IMG/VR virus record: IMGVR_UViG_3300047476_002078
Coordinates: 106,802-170,801 of that record
Direction: 5' to 3' (one strand)
Origin: a virus
DNA length: 64,000 nt
Shown: piece by piece, positions 47,467 to 54,587 of the stretch
How the letters are laid out: every line of letters starts with the position of its first letter
Position numbering within the stretch: position 1 is the first letter of the stretch
Notes under the pieces: model-generated
Seen by the model: the letters and a program-made list of their open reading frames with translations, nothing else
Databases searched by the model: none
What the model was told of the DNA's origin: nothing
Made by a program: the position numbers and the translations under genes

Positions 47467-47503
47467 CCGCTCAAAAACAATAACGTAAACGAGCGGATTT
47501 TTT
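47467..47503 (+). terminator. rho-independent terminator
   Basis: CCGCTC / GAGCGG 6-bp stem with an 18-base loop and a T-run (ATTTTTTAT). The long loop makes it weaker than others here. Confidence 0.65.
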
Positions 47504-47516
47504 ATAGGAGAACTTT

Positions 47517-47585
47517 ATGGCTAAGAAAGCAACAAAGAAAGTAGCAAAGAAAAAAGTAGCAAAGAAAGCGAAAGCAAAGAAGTAA
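47517..47585 (+). CDS. Lys/Ala-rich histone-H1-like mini-protein (22 aa)
   Basis: TAGGAG precedes the ATG. The product consists only of Met, Ala, Lys, Val and one Thr (AKKATKKVAKKKVAKK...), 13 lysines in 22 residues, like the C-terminal tails of H1-like bacterial proteins. It sits between two terminators as an isolated unit. A DNA- or RNA-compacting peptide is a natural guess. Confidence 0.6.
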   Translation: MAKKATKKVAKKKVAKKAKAKK

Positions 47586-47600
47586 CATGCTACCGCACTA

Positions 47601-47627
47601 AAGCAGGGGTGAAAAACTCCTGCTTTT
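47601..47627 (+). terminator. rho-independent terminator
   Basis: AAGCAGG / CCTGCTT stem with an 11-base loop (further pairing possible) and TTTT. Confidence 0.75.
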
Positions 47628-47655
47628 GTACATTCAGACACTTACACCCTCCAGA

Positions 47656-47671
47656 GTGGAATCGGTATAGC
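47656..47671 (+). repeat. start-associated element
   Basis: Perfect 16-mer, then ATC-CGA and GGAGG; 44 bases before the ATG at 47700 and 28 bases after a terminator. Confidence 0.9.
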
Positions 47672-47699
47672 ATCCGAGAGACAAAACGGAGGATTTTTT

Positions 47700-48074
47700 A
47701 TGGCGTACATATCAACAGAAGAAATCAAAGAAATGAGAGATGCCCTTAAAAATGAATTTAATGGCAAAAATAACCGTAAACTGAAACTATCTGTAACTAG
47801 ACGACACTACTCAACCGTAGTCGTTTCCATCATGGAAGGGGACTTGGAATTCAAAGAAGGTTACATCCAATTAAACCCATACTACCTCAAAGAACATTGG
47901 AAAGATCATCCCGAAGAACTTGCGGTACTTCAAAAAATCTCTGAAATCGTCAACGGAATCAAAAAAGAAGAAAATCGAAACGCAGGCGACCCATACGCAG
48001 ACTATAGCGACTATAACTACTACTTCGACCTACACGTAGGAAAATGGGATAAACCTTACAAAAAAGTAGCCTAG
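47700..48074 (+). CDS. hypothetical protein (124 aa)
   Basis: Alpha/beta protein: STEEIKEMRDALKNEFNGKN, then KLKLSVTRRHYSTVVVSIMEGDLEF and a C-terminal aromatic part (YADYSDYNYYFDLHVG) resembling a phage/bacterial family with the NYYFDLHVG end. Function unknown. The G of TAG starts the next element. Confidence 0.65.
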   Translation: MAYISTEEIKEMRDALKNEFNGKNNRKLKLSVTRRHYSTVVVSIMEGDLEFKEGYIQLNPYYLKEHWKDHPEELAVLQKISEIVNGIKKEENRNAGDPYADYSDYNYYFDLHVGKWDKPYKKVA

Positions 48075-48089
48075 TGGAAGCGGTATAGC
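48074..48089 (+). repeat. start-associated element, variant
   Basis: GTGGAAGCGGTATAGC, then CGA-CGA and GGAG; overlaps the previous stop by one base; 32 bases before the ATG at 48106, the shortest distance found. Confidence 0.8.
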
Positions 48090-48105
48090 CGACGAGGAGA
48101 AACCA

Positions 48106-48471
48106 ATGAAAGAACTATTCCAATTCAAAGAGTTTGATTTATCAGGTAAAGGAAATACACTCGAAATCGGCTTAAAACGAGTCCTGTTTCTAATCGCACT
48201 CTTTGTCATACCAATGCTCTTAGGAATCCTATCAGTCGTGTTTTTAAACCTTCCTATCGTGGGATATGTCGTGGGAGCTTTAATCCTTTGCTACCTACCG
48301 CTTTACTTCAAAAAAGGTAAGCCTACCGTAAAAATAAACGATAACTTCCAAGTAGCCTACACCGCACCGAAAGGCGTAAACAGAGAACTTCTGACTAAAT
48401 CAATTTCAAGTATTATCGTCTTCTGTATCTTGTTCACTTTTGGCTTTTATGCCCTGTACGACCGATTCTAA
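48106..48471 (+). CDS. membrane protein, three segments (121 aa)
   Basis: Hydrophobic helices at about residues 28-48, 50-68 and 98-117; a short N-terminal cytoplasmic part and a charged loop. Unknown function; holin-like topology cannot be excluded. Confidence 0.6.
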   Translation: MKELFQFKEFDLSGKGNTLEIGLKRVLFLIALFVIPMLLGILSVVFLNLPIVGYVVGALILCYLPLYFKKGKPTVKINDNFQVAYTAPKGVNRELLTKSISSIIVFCILFTFGFYALYDRF

Positions 48472-48473
48472 AA

Positions 48474-48489
48474 GTGGAATCGGTATAGC
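48474..48489 (+). repeat. start-associated element
   Basis: Perfect 16-mer, then AAG-TGA and GGGG; 34 bases before the ATG at 48508. Confidence 0.9.
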
Positions 48490-48507
48490 AAGTGAAAAGG
48501 GGAAAAT

Positions 48508-48906
48508 ATGGAACAGCCAGTATATCAAAGACTTTTAGACCACGTAACCGAACTCGCTTCCACAGGTCTGTTCGGAGTCGTGGCAGTATTTATTAGTTTT
48601 GCAGTTATCGCTCTGATCTTTTATACCGCTATCGGTATGCCTCTATCGTTCTTATATCACCAAATAAAAAATCTCGTAGCCCTTTATTCACACTCCAAAG
48701 AATATGAATTGGAAGTGCATCCGTACACTCACTCAATACTGAATAACACTTGTCCAGAATTAAAAGAACTTGCACGTCTCAAAAAACTTGGTAAAACTTC
48801 TGAAATGAAAGATATTTTAAGAGATATGATAAGCACCGTAAAATCGAAAGAAACTAACAAAGAAGTGAGAACAGAAATTGTAAAATCACTACAATCATTA
48901 GTATGA
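48508..48906 (+). CDS. membrane protein (132 aa)
   Basis: One long hydrophobic region at residues 20-50 (LFGVVAVFISFAVIALIFYT), then a soluble helical C-terminal half. Coupled to the next peptide (ATGA). Confidence 0.6.
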   Translation: MEQPVYQRLLDHVTELASTGLFGVVAVFISFAVIALIFYTAIGMPLSFLYHQIKNLVALYSHSKEYELEVHPYTHSILNNTCPELKELARLKKLGKTSEMKDILRDMISTVKSKETNKEVRTEIVKSLQSLV

Positions 48907-48986
48907 GAATGTCACACTTCTTTTTCTTAATCACTGTATTCTTAACCGCACTCTATCTCCTGAAAATGGCAAAAATACCAGTCTAA
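48903..48986 (+). CDS. small membrane peptide (27 aa)
   Basis: One transmembrane helix (HFFFLITVFLTALYLL) with a short tail; overlaps the previous stop and the stop of the converging minus gene. Confidence 0.5.
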   Translation: MRMSHFFFLITVFLTALYLLKMAKIPV

Positions 48987-49228
48987 GCGTCTTTTGTTTC
49001 TTCCAAAATTTTGAGCACATCATTCATTATTTTTCGTATTCCCAAATTGCTTCGTTGTAGCCCTTGAGCGTACACTTCCAAACTCATGAGCAATAGACCT
49101 TCCCGAAGACTATCAATTATTTTTTTGCTTGTGTTATATCCGCTATCGTAACCGATTTTGAACATCTCTTTTTCGTTAGCAGTTAATTCAGGATGTTTAC
49201 TAATGTACTCGGTAATTGCTTTTTGCAT
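48983..49228 (-). CDS. hypothetical helical protein (81 aa)
   Basis: ATG at 49228 after AGGAG; the longer frame to 49252 is rejected. Helical, no known domain. The tandem array lies just upstream, which would place it in or near this gene's promoter. Confidence 0.55.
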   Translation of the reverse strand: MQKAITEYISKHPELTANEKEMFKIGYDSGYNTSKKIIDSLREGLLLMSLEVYAQGLQRSNLGIRKIMNDVLKILEETKDA

Positions 49229-49274
49229 GGTATTTCTCCTGTTACGTTCCAATAGAGGCTAACTCCTGAAACAT

Positions 49275-49410
49275 GATACGGGAACCGATACGGGAACCGA
49301 TACGGGAACCGATACGGGAACCGATACGGGAACCGATACGGGAACTCAGATACGGGAACTCAGATACGGGAACTCAGATACGGGAACTCAGATACGGGAA
49401 CTCAGATACA
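49275..49410. repeat. two-phase tandem array on the core GATACGGGAAC
   Basis: Six starts 12 bases apart (GATACGGGAACC, from 49275 to 49335), then units of 14 bases (GATACGGGAACTCA, from 49335 to 49404), ending in a partial GATACA. The core is constant and only the spacer changes from C to TCA. No spacers, so not CRISPR. It sits between a minus-strand and a plus-strand gene. Confidence 0.9.
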
Positions 49411-49446
49411 CAGAACAACTTTCCGGACTAACTCCTATAATAACTA

Positions 49447-49866
49447 ATGATGCTTAATGTTTATTTTTTGCTACTACACAGACGCATTGACTTCGACAAC
49501 ACGGTGAGTCGAGATCATGCTATAAGTGCATTGGCAATGAGAGAGGAGTTTGCTTCTGAAAGAGGAGCAATGAGTTTCCAGTACGGCAACGGTCGTACAT
49601 ACATTGACTTTGCCTTGGAGGATAGTGCCGAGCTTGCATACTCAACACTTCTTGAACTCAATAAACAGTACGCTCAAGTGATGAACCCTCTATATGTGAG
49701 AGCTAGGAGAGTGAACAGACTTCAATCTCCTATGGAAGTGCCTCTTGATAAGCAAGTGGTAGCACTTCAACTCAATTCAATGAGCTTAAAAGACCTTGAA
49801 GAGTTGACGGCTATAGAGGGGAGATTCAATGATGAGCAACCATTTTTTAAAGTGTTAGAGTTATAG
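49447..49866 (+). CDS. hypothetical protein (139 aa)
   Basis: ATG at 49447 or 49450; no Shine-Dalgarno. Alpha/beta with LALEDSAELAYSTLLELNKQYAQ..., a helical C-terminus (MSLKDLEELTAIEGRF). Not recognised. Confidence 0.5.
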   Translation: MMLNVYFLLLHRRIDFDNTVSRDHAISALAMREEFASERGAMSFQYGNGRTYIDFALEDSAELAYSTLLELNKQYAQVMNPLYVRARRVNRLQSPMEVPLDKQVVALQLNSMSLKDLEELTAIEGRFNDEQPFFKVLEL

Positions 49867-50166
49867 TTTTTACCGTAACACTTTCCGTAAGAAATCGGTT
49901 GTCATTTTTTACTCGATTAAGGTTTTCAAACCTACACATACCCTATAAAAGGCATGGTAAGGGTCTTCGTTGTTTCTGATAAAAAATGATTTTGAGAAAT
50001 TCGGTGCGTTGAAATTGAAAATACGTGTAATAAATTTTTTGAAAAATGAATTTAGGGGTCGTTTTTTCTCGATTTGGCTATGAAAAATTTTTAGCAAAAT
50101 GAATTTCGGGTGAAGTCTTGACGTTTAGTAAGTAACAAGGTTTCATTTTACGGTAGAAGGATAAAC
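49867..50166. other. non-coding gap (300 bases)
   Basis: No gene. AT-rich with several runs (ATTTTTTGAAAAATG). A TTTACGGTA-type sequence lies at each end: 49867-49875 (TTTTTACCGTAA, reverse orientation) and 50147-50157 (TTTTACGGTAG) next to the gene at 50167. Confidence 0.5.
50147..50157 (+). promoter_or_regulatory. TTTACGGTA box
   Basis: TTTTACGGTAG 10 bases before the ATG at 50167; AGAAGGA lies between. Confidence 0.4.
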
Positions 50167-50379
50167 ATGAATGATGGAATCGTAGAAGCTTTGGTTAGAA
50201 CTTATGAACGTCAAATAAAAGAAAACCTGCGTCCTAAGATTCAGGAACTATTATTAAAAGTTCAAAACAATGAAATGGCGATTGATAGGAATTATGTTTT
50301 ATCAATCAACATCAATATCAACTCTGAATCATTATTATTAATGCAGGAAATGTTAAATGCAGAAAACAACAAATACTAA
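50167..50379 (+). CDS. hypothetical protein (70 aa)
   Basis: Helical with an Asn/Ile-rich part (LSININININSES-like). AAGGAT start signal. Not recognised. Confidence 0.55.
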   Translation: MNDGIVEALVRTYERQIKENLRPKIQELLLKVQNNEMAIDRNYVLSINININSESLLLMQEMLNAENNKY

Positions 50380-50533
50380 AACTGTAGTTGATGTGATTTT
50401 TATACTTGATAAAGCCTATTTGATATATGCAGACTATTCAACAGAACGGGTTTCAATAGATGAGGCTTGGAAGTATATCGACAAAATATCAGATCAGTTA
50501 GAAAAGACTGGTCATTCTGGAGTGAAGAGGTAA
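50357..50533 (+). CDS. hypothetical protein (58 aa)
   Basis: Starts inside the previous gene (ATG 50357). Helical (VVDVIFILDKAYLIYADYS). Not recognised. Confidence 0.45.
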   Translation: MQKTTNTKTVVDVIFILDKAYLIYADYSTERVSIDEAWKYIDKISDQLEKTGHSGVKR

Positions 50534-50538
50534 ATGTC

Positions 50539-50763
50539 ATGAAAAAGATTGCAGTCGTAAAACTTATCGGTGGAGAAGAAAGACTTTATAGGGGCTTTTT
50601 TAAAGAAAGACCTGTGCAAGGTAAATGCTTTCATTTATTAGCGGAAAAAGTTGATGATGATGCTAACTATCTTTCAACTGAAGTTATTCAAGCGGTAGAG
50701 CAAATCGAAAACGGCTTTATCATTAGAGACTCACAAAAAACTTACGAAGTTCATGTCGAGTGA
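50539..50763 (+). CDS. hypothetical protein (74 aa)
   Basis: ATG at 50539 after GAGG; the long upstream frame is rejected. Beta-rich (KKIAVVKLIGGEERLYRGFF). Overlaps the phosphatase start by 11 bases. Confidence 0.55.
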   Translation: MKKIAVVKLIGGEERLYRGFFKERPVQGKCFHLLAEKVDDDANYLSTEVIQAVEQIENGFIIRDSQKTYEVHVE

Positions 50764-51322
50764 ATGGTGGAATCAAGAAAAAGATAAAATTTGGGGAACT
50801 TGGTTAAAAGCTCCTTGTTCAAAATCATTTTGCAGTATTTTTGTCGGAAGTAATCCTGCGGAAGGTATGACAAAAAACACAGCATCAAGATTTGACGTGT
50901 TCTTAAATGTCTCTGATACTGCTTGTATAACTTTTGAACCTTATCCTTATAAACGGACATATCATTATTGGTATCCTGTTGCGGAGTGGGAGGATTGGAC
51001 ATACGGGCTTTTTTATAAGGTCTTTAAAACGCTCGATCATCACACAGATCAAGGTCATGTGATCTATCATCACTGTCATGCAGGGTATCATAGAAGTGCT
51101 TTAACGATGCTCTACTACTTGATGTACAAAGGTGAATCAAAAGAAGCTGCGTGGGAGATGTTAGGCAAAGAAGCACGACCTGATTTAATGACATTAGAAA
51201 AAAATGATTATAAGGCAAAGAGTTTACCTGACAATTTAGAACAGTTTATTGAACTCATGCGGAAGATGCCTGATATGAGCTTAGGAGATATTTTGTGGGA
51301 ATTAAAGAATACATCGAAATAG
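50753..51322 (+). CDS. dual-specificity-type protein phosphatase (189 aa)
   Basis: HCHAGYHRS (residues 107-115) is the HC-x5-R-S P-loop of Cys-dependent phosphatases, with Cys108 and Arg114; FDVFLNVSD and YPVAEWED upstream resemble the strand and Asp general-acid loop of DSPs. A C-terminal helical extension follows. It could dephosphorylate host proteins or act on RNA 5' ends like RNA triphosphatases of the same fold; the substrate is unknown. Confidence 0.7.
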   Translation: MSSEWWNQEKDKIWGTWLKAPCSKSFCSIFVGSNPAEGMTKNTASRFDVFLNVSDTACITFEPYPYKRTYHYWYPVAEWEDWTYGLFYKVFKTLDHHTDQGHVIYHHCHAGYHRSALTMLYYLMYKGESKEAAWEMLGKEARPDLMTLEKNDYKAKSLPDNLEQFIELMRKMPDMSLGDILWELKNTSK

Positions 51323-51480
51323 ATGGTTTGATATGTAAAGAAGGCGGATGGTCTGAAGAAGAGTATGCAAACTTCATGGACAAGATCATCGAAGTTGTTG
51401 AAAGTTACGGTGCTCAAATGGCTGGTAGCTTCAAATTAAAATCAGAAGAAGATTTAGAAGAAAACGAACTCGAATACTAG
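51295..51480 (+). CDS. hypothetical acidic protein (61 aa)
   Basis: GTG start with TAGGAG 8 bases upstream; overlaps the phosphatase gene by 28 bases. Acidic helical. Confidence 0.5.
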   Translation: MGIKEYIEIDGLICKEGGWSEEEYANFMDKIIEVVESYGAQMAGSFKLKSEEDLEENELEY

Positions 51481-51488
51481 CATTTGAC

Positions 51489-51500
51489 TTTTACGGTAAA
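51489..51500 (+). promoter_or_regulatory. TTTACGGTA box with TTGACT
   Basis: TTGACT-TTTACGGTAAAAATAGC-AAAAAT: a -35-like TTGACT at 51484 precedes the box, and AT-rich sequence follows, 36 bases before the ATG at 51536. Confidence 0.45.
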
Positions 51501-51535
51501 AATAGCAAAAATAATAACAAGCATGGAGGCTTGTT

Positions 51536-51907
51536 ATGAAAACTATTGCGTCAATCAAAGGCGAAACCTTTGTAAAAATTAAATTACCTGCGATAAGTAA
51601 ATTCAAAGGCACAAAGAAATTGAGTCCTTATGAAAAATTTCATCTGTGGGTCGGACAGCAATTTGGCGAAATCAAAGATCGAAGAATCAATGTCTCTGCA
51701 AGTTGGATAATGAAAGAAGACGATACTAAATTAAGAGAACTAATGAAAGAGTGGCTACAACGAGTGCATGGAATCGGTAGAAAAAAAGTGGCAGAGCACT
51801 TGTCTTGGATTGCTTTGGACATTGGACCTGCAATCTTCTTTGAAGAAAAATTAGATGAAGGATTTGTGTATGTTAAAAAAGAAGAACTCTTCAAAGTTGA
51901 AAACTAA
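51536..51907 (+). CDS. hypothetical protein (123 aa)
   Basis: Basic helical protein; contains WLQRVHGIGRKKVAEHLSWIALDIGPAIFF, reminiscent of a helix-hairpin-helix (GIGRKKV) DNA-binding turn. GGAGG start. Function unknown. Confidence 0.55.
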   Translation: MKTIASIKGETFVKIKLPAISKFKGTKKLSPYEKFHLWVGQQFGEIKDRRINVSASWIMKEDDTKLRELMKEWLQRVHGIGRKKVAEHLSWIALDIGPAIFFEEKLDEGFVYVKKEELFKVEN

Positions 51908-52103
51908 ACTCGTCACGATCAGCATACAAGGTAACGGTATCCTTTGTATTGATGTGAACTGGAAGAGATTTTATAAGTTGGAAAGAAAAACTTGGGACAT
52001 GTTAAGGCATGAAATCATTCCATGGTTATATTTCAAGTACATGGAGAAAAAGTATGAAAAACGAAATGGTAAAAAAGAAGAACAGATACATCGACCCTCC
52101 TAG
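51870..52103 (+). CDS. hypothetical basic protein (77 aa)
   Basis: ATG at 51870 preferred (AAGGA upstream). Strand-rich centre (LVTISIQGNGILCIDVNWKRF), basic ends. Overlaps both neighbours. Confidence 0.45.
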   Translation: MLKKKNSSKLKTKLVTISIQGNGILCIDVNWKRFYKLERKTWDMLRHEIIPWLYFKYMEKKYEKRNGKKEEQIHRPS

Positions 52104-52233
52104 CGGTTGGCAGTTTGGGTTTCCTAAGATCGTGCCTGAAGATGTGGTGACTCCTGAAGATTTTAAAAAATGGTTTATAGAATCAGGATACCCTGAAAAA
52201 GATATAGAGTCATGGGAAGAAGATGGGAACTGA
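52054..52233 (+). CDS. hypothetical protein (59 aa)
   Basis: ATG at 52054 after GGAGA. Sequence DPPSGWQFGFPKIVPEDVVTPEDFKKWFIESGYPEKDI is a known small phage/bacterial pattern (PSGW.YGFPK), often a short stand-alone protein; function unknown. Confidence 0.6.
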   Translation: MKNEMVKKKNRYIDPPSGWQFGFPKIVPEDVVTPEDFKKWFIESGYPEKDIESWEEDGN

Positions 52234-52552
52234 AGAGGACAAAAAGAAATACGAGGAATGGCTGGAAAAGCGTGATTACTATTTCGATCACGATAATGAC
52301 TGTTGGTTAGATAAAAAAATTGTGAGCATCTATTCAGAAACGGAAGATGCGTGGCTGGCAGCATGTGAATACAAAAATGAAATGGAAAGAGCTTATCTGA
52401 ATCATTTAAAAGATTGGGATGATGAGATAGGAAGGCTGAAAAAAGAAAATGAAAAACTAAAAGAAGCCTTGAATAAAATCGCTCATGATTATGAACGTCC
52501 TGCGGATATGATGAAACTAGCAAGGCAAGCATTGAGAGAGTCAAATGGATAA
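52223..52552 (+). CDS. W...A paralogue family protein (109 aa)
   Basis: KKKYEEWLEKRDYYFDHDNDCW...EDAWLAACEYKNEMERAY, then a coiled coil (IGRLKKENEKLKEALNKI). Member of the F/Y-E-x-W ... AW-x-A-C-x-YK family. Confidence 0.6.
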   Translation: MGTEEDKKKYEEWLEKRDYYFDHDNDCWLDKKIVSIYSETEDAWLAACEYKNEMERAYLNHLKDWDDEIGRLKKENEKLKEALNKIAHDYERPADMMKLARQALRESNG

Positions 52553-52865
52553 AATCGGATGTAGTCACACGGAGTATTGCATGAAATGTGACACTTACAC
52601 CTGTAACTTCTGCGGTTGTAAATGCAAAGATGAAGACCCTTATCGGCATCTGTATCCTAAGTGGAACTGTAACAAATGCGGTGATTGGTTTCACATGCCT
52701 TACAAGTTCTGCAAATGTGAAACTGAGCGGTTGAATAAAACGATAAAAGCTTCAAAGCCTGAAAAAGAGGTAGCTCCTATCAAAGAGGTGGAAAAACCTG
52801 CGAGCAAGTGCCCTTACTGCGTGGAACCTTGCGGTAATGAGTGGTGTGCATGGAGAAAAGAATGA
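52545..52865 (+). CDS. Cys-rich zinc protein (106 aa)
   Basis: At least three C-x2-C knuckles (CMKC, CNFCGCKC, CNKCGDWFH, CPYC), with a Lys/Pro/Glu linker (EKEVAPIKEVEKPASK). Probably binds three zinc ions; function unknown. Confidence 0.65.
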   Translation: MDKIGCSHTEYCMKCDTYTCNFCGCKCKDEDPYRHLYPKWNCNKCGDWFHMPYKFCKCETERLNKTIKASKPEKEVAPIKEVEKPASKCPYCVEPCGNEWCAWRKE

Positions 52866-53149
52866 AAAGAACTGAAGCAGTAGCCCTGATATTTAGAAGT
52901 ATCGAGCCTTACATAAATCCAGAGTATGAAGCGAAAGTGATAATGCAAGTCGCTGACACTGTTTTGGACAATTTAGAAAAATCAGGAATGTTCTACTGTC
53001 CTGTGGAAGACCTTGGCGAGATCACACTCAGAACGCCTAAAGGTTTTGAGATGGAAGAAACACTGAGTCCGGCGGAAGCGGAAAAAATCAGTAAATACAT
53101 CGAAGAAGAGATCGTGCTGCTTACAAAACTTCAGGAAGAAGGTGACTAA
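52862..53149 (+). CDS. hypothetical protein (95 aa)
   Basis: ATG at 52862 overlapping the preceding stop; the longer frame is rejected. Helical, acidic (TEAVALIFRSIEPYINPEYEAKVIMQVADTVLDNLEKSG). Confidence 0.6.
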   Translation: MKRTEAVALIFRSIEPYINPEYEAKVIMQVADTVLDNLEKSGMFYCPVEDLGEITLRTPKGFEMEETLSPAEAEKISKYIEEEIVLLTKLQEEGD

Positions 53150-53331
53150 TGAAAGTCTATATCTGTAAGGCATTGGAAATTGGTGGATATGGTGAAAGTG
53201 ACTATGTAGTAGGCGTGTATAAAACGAAACAAGGTGCGGAACAAGGTTTTGAGAACTGGCTGGCGGATATATGGGAAGGCGAAGAATCAAGTTGGGCGAT
53301 GCTTTTAGATGAAAGGGACTTGGAGGAATAA
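53149..53331 (+). CDS. hypothetical protein (60 aa)
   Basis: TAATG overlap. YVVGVYKTKQGAEQGFENWLADIW is a small beta-alpha module seen in phage proteins. Confidence 0.6.
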   Translation: MKVYICKALEIGGYGESDYVVGVYKTKQGAEQGFENWLADIWEGEESSWAMLLDERDLEE

Positions 53332-53622
53332 ATGACCTTAGAAGAACTCAAGTTCAAACACATACACTACACGTTAATCAAAAATGGCTACATACGAGCG
53401 TCAACGGCAAAAGAACTTGGAGTGAGTGACAGGAGCCTTAGAAGCTATCTAAAGCAAATGAAAGCCTTGGGCTATGTGGTAGATAAAGACGAAAAAGAAG
53501 AAGTGAATGAATATACGGTAAGTAACTACATCATGCCTACAAACGAACAACGGGTGAACTACATCGACTGGCTCATCAACGCCGACTTTTTAAACAGCTA
53601 CTCAACAAGGCATCAAAGATGA
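53332..53622 (+). CDS. Fis-type helix-turn-helix protein (96 aa)
   Basis: HIHYTLIKNGYIRASTAKELGVSDRSLRSYLKQMKALGY (residues 10-48) matches the Fis/NtrC C-terminal HTH. Likely a small DNA-binding regulator; target unknown. GGAGGAATAA start signal. Confidence 0.65.
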   Translation: MTLEELKFKHIHYTLIKNGYIRASTAKELGVSDRSLRSYLKQMKALGYVVDKDEKEEVNEYTVSNYIMPTNEQRVNYIDWLINADFLNSYSTRHQR

Positions 53623-53792
53623 ACGAAAGAAACGAAAGACTTAAACTGCTACTCGATACACTCGTACAACTGGCAAAGATGTGGAAAGAAGTAGCTCCGG
53701 GGCAAAATGCTCACAGTATCTATGACCAGATACACTTTGTACGAAAACTTATCCGAGAGGAAATGAAATGTGCCGAATCTGCGAAGACCTGA
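53619..53792 (+). CDS. helical protein (57 aa)
   Basis: ATGA overlap with the HTH gene and 25-base overlap with the next gene. Helical (RLKLLLDTLVQLAKMWKEVA). Confidence 0.5.
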   Translation: MNERNERLKLLLDTLVQLAKMWKEVAPGQNAHSIYDQIHFVRKLIREEMKCAESAKT

Positions 53793-53959
53793 TAAAGAAA
53801 ACACTCACAGCGGAAGAGGCGATCAAAAATCTCATGGAACTCCGTGTGGTAGGAGTCATAGACGATGAACACTACTATGAGACGGTAAAAGCTCTGGCAA
53901 ACTTTTACGGTAATAGAGATAGAGAAAAAGTAAGGAGACTTTATGGCGAAAAAGAATAA
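53768..53959 (+). CDS. hypothetical protein (63 aa)
   Basis: GAGAGGAA precedes the ATG. Helical with CRICEDL near the N-terminus. Unknown. Confidence 0.55.
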   Translation: MCRICEDLIKKTLTAEEAIKNLMELRVVGVIDDEHYYETVKALANFYGNRDREKVRRLYGEKE

Positions 53960-54170
53960 ACAGATTTGGGACTACTATCGAACGGGAACAGACTCGGTAT
54001 CGGTAACACTTACAAGAGACGGATTGATTGAACTGGCAAAAAAATCAAACAAAGTGAGTGAGATACTTCGAGATGCGGAAGAAAGGGCGATATTTGGGTA
54101 TGTTCCGACAAAAGAACTAGAGCAAATGCTTGGATATATCTTGGATGAACTGACGGAGCGAAGAGTATGA
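53943..54170 (+). CDS. hypothetical protein (75 aa)
   Basis: Basic N-terminus (AKKNKQIWDYYRTGTDSVSVTLTRDG), helical end. Not recognised. Overlaps neighbours on both sides. Confidence 0.55.
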   Translation: MAKKNKQIWDYYRTGTDSVSVTLTRDGLIELAKKSNKVSEILRDAEERAIFGYVPTKELEQMLGYILDELTERRV

Positions 54171-54586
54171 AGAAAGAGAAAAAAGCCACACCTGAGCAGT
54201 TTATGGCATGGGTGGAAAAGAAGAAAAGCGGTGAACTCCCCAAAAACTTAGGATGTGCTTCACTGGAAACGGCTAAAACCATCACACCGAAACAACTTAT
54301 GGAGTGGGTGAAAACAAACGAGCATCGCACTTGGAGCCTACGCAAAGGTTGGGTTCCGGGCGGAACACACGAAATAAAATACCTGCGGTTCCATCTGGAT
54401 ACACGAGACATGAAAATCTACCGCATCGACGTGGATGGTATGGGAATGGATGAGGCGGCGGATTTTCGAGAAGAGTTTGACGGAACACTACTAGAGCTAT
54501 TGGAACATAAACTAAAAATCTATCGGGAGCGTGGCATGACACCCAAGGAAGATTTCCCGAAAGCATGGAACATGGAGAGTAAATGA
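54167..54586 (+). CDS. hypothetical protein (139 aa)
   Basis: Lys-rich helical start, then YLRFHLDTRDMKIYRIDVDGMGMDEAADF..., alpha/beta. GC content rises from here to about 56 kb, unlike the AT-rich left half of the window. Unknown function. Confidence 0.55.
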   Translation: MKKEKKATPEQFMAWVEKKKSGELPKNLGCASLETAKTITPKQLMEWVKTNEHRTWSLRKGWVPGGTHEIKYLRFHLDTRDMKIYRIDVDGMGMDEAADFREEFDGTLLELLEHKLKIYRERGMTPKEDFPKAWNMESK

Positions 54587-54587
54587 T

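Noticed and set aside
14516-48489. The element as a mobile element or REP-type repeat
   Set aside because: Position and orientation relative to starts are too regular, copies have no target duplication or terminal repeats, and the pairing is only 3-4 bp.
52026-52694. A 222-codon minus-strand open frame
   Set aside because: It is antisense to four plus-strand genes with their own Shine-Dalgarno sites and overlapping start/stop pairs; composition is that of a shadow frame.
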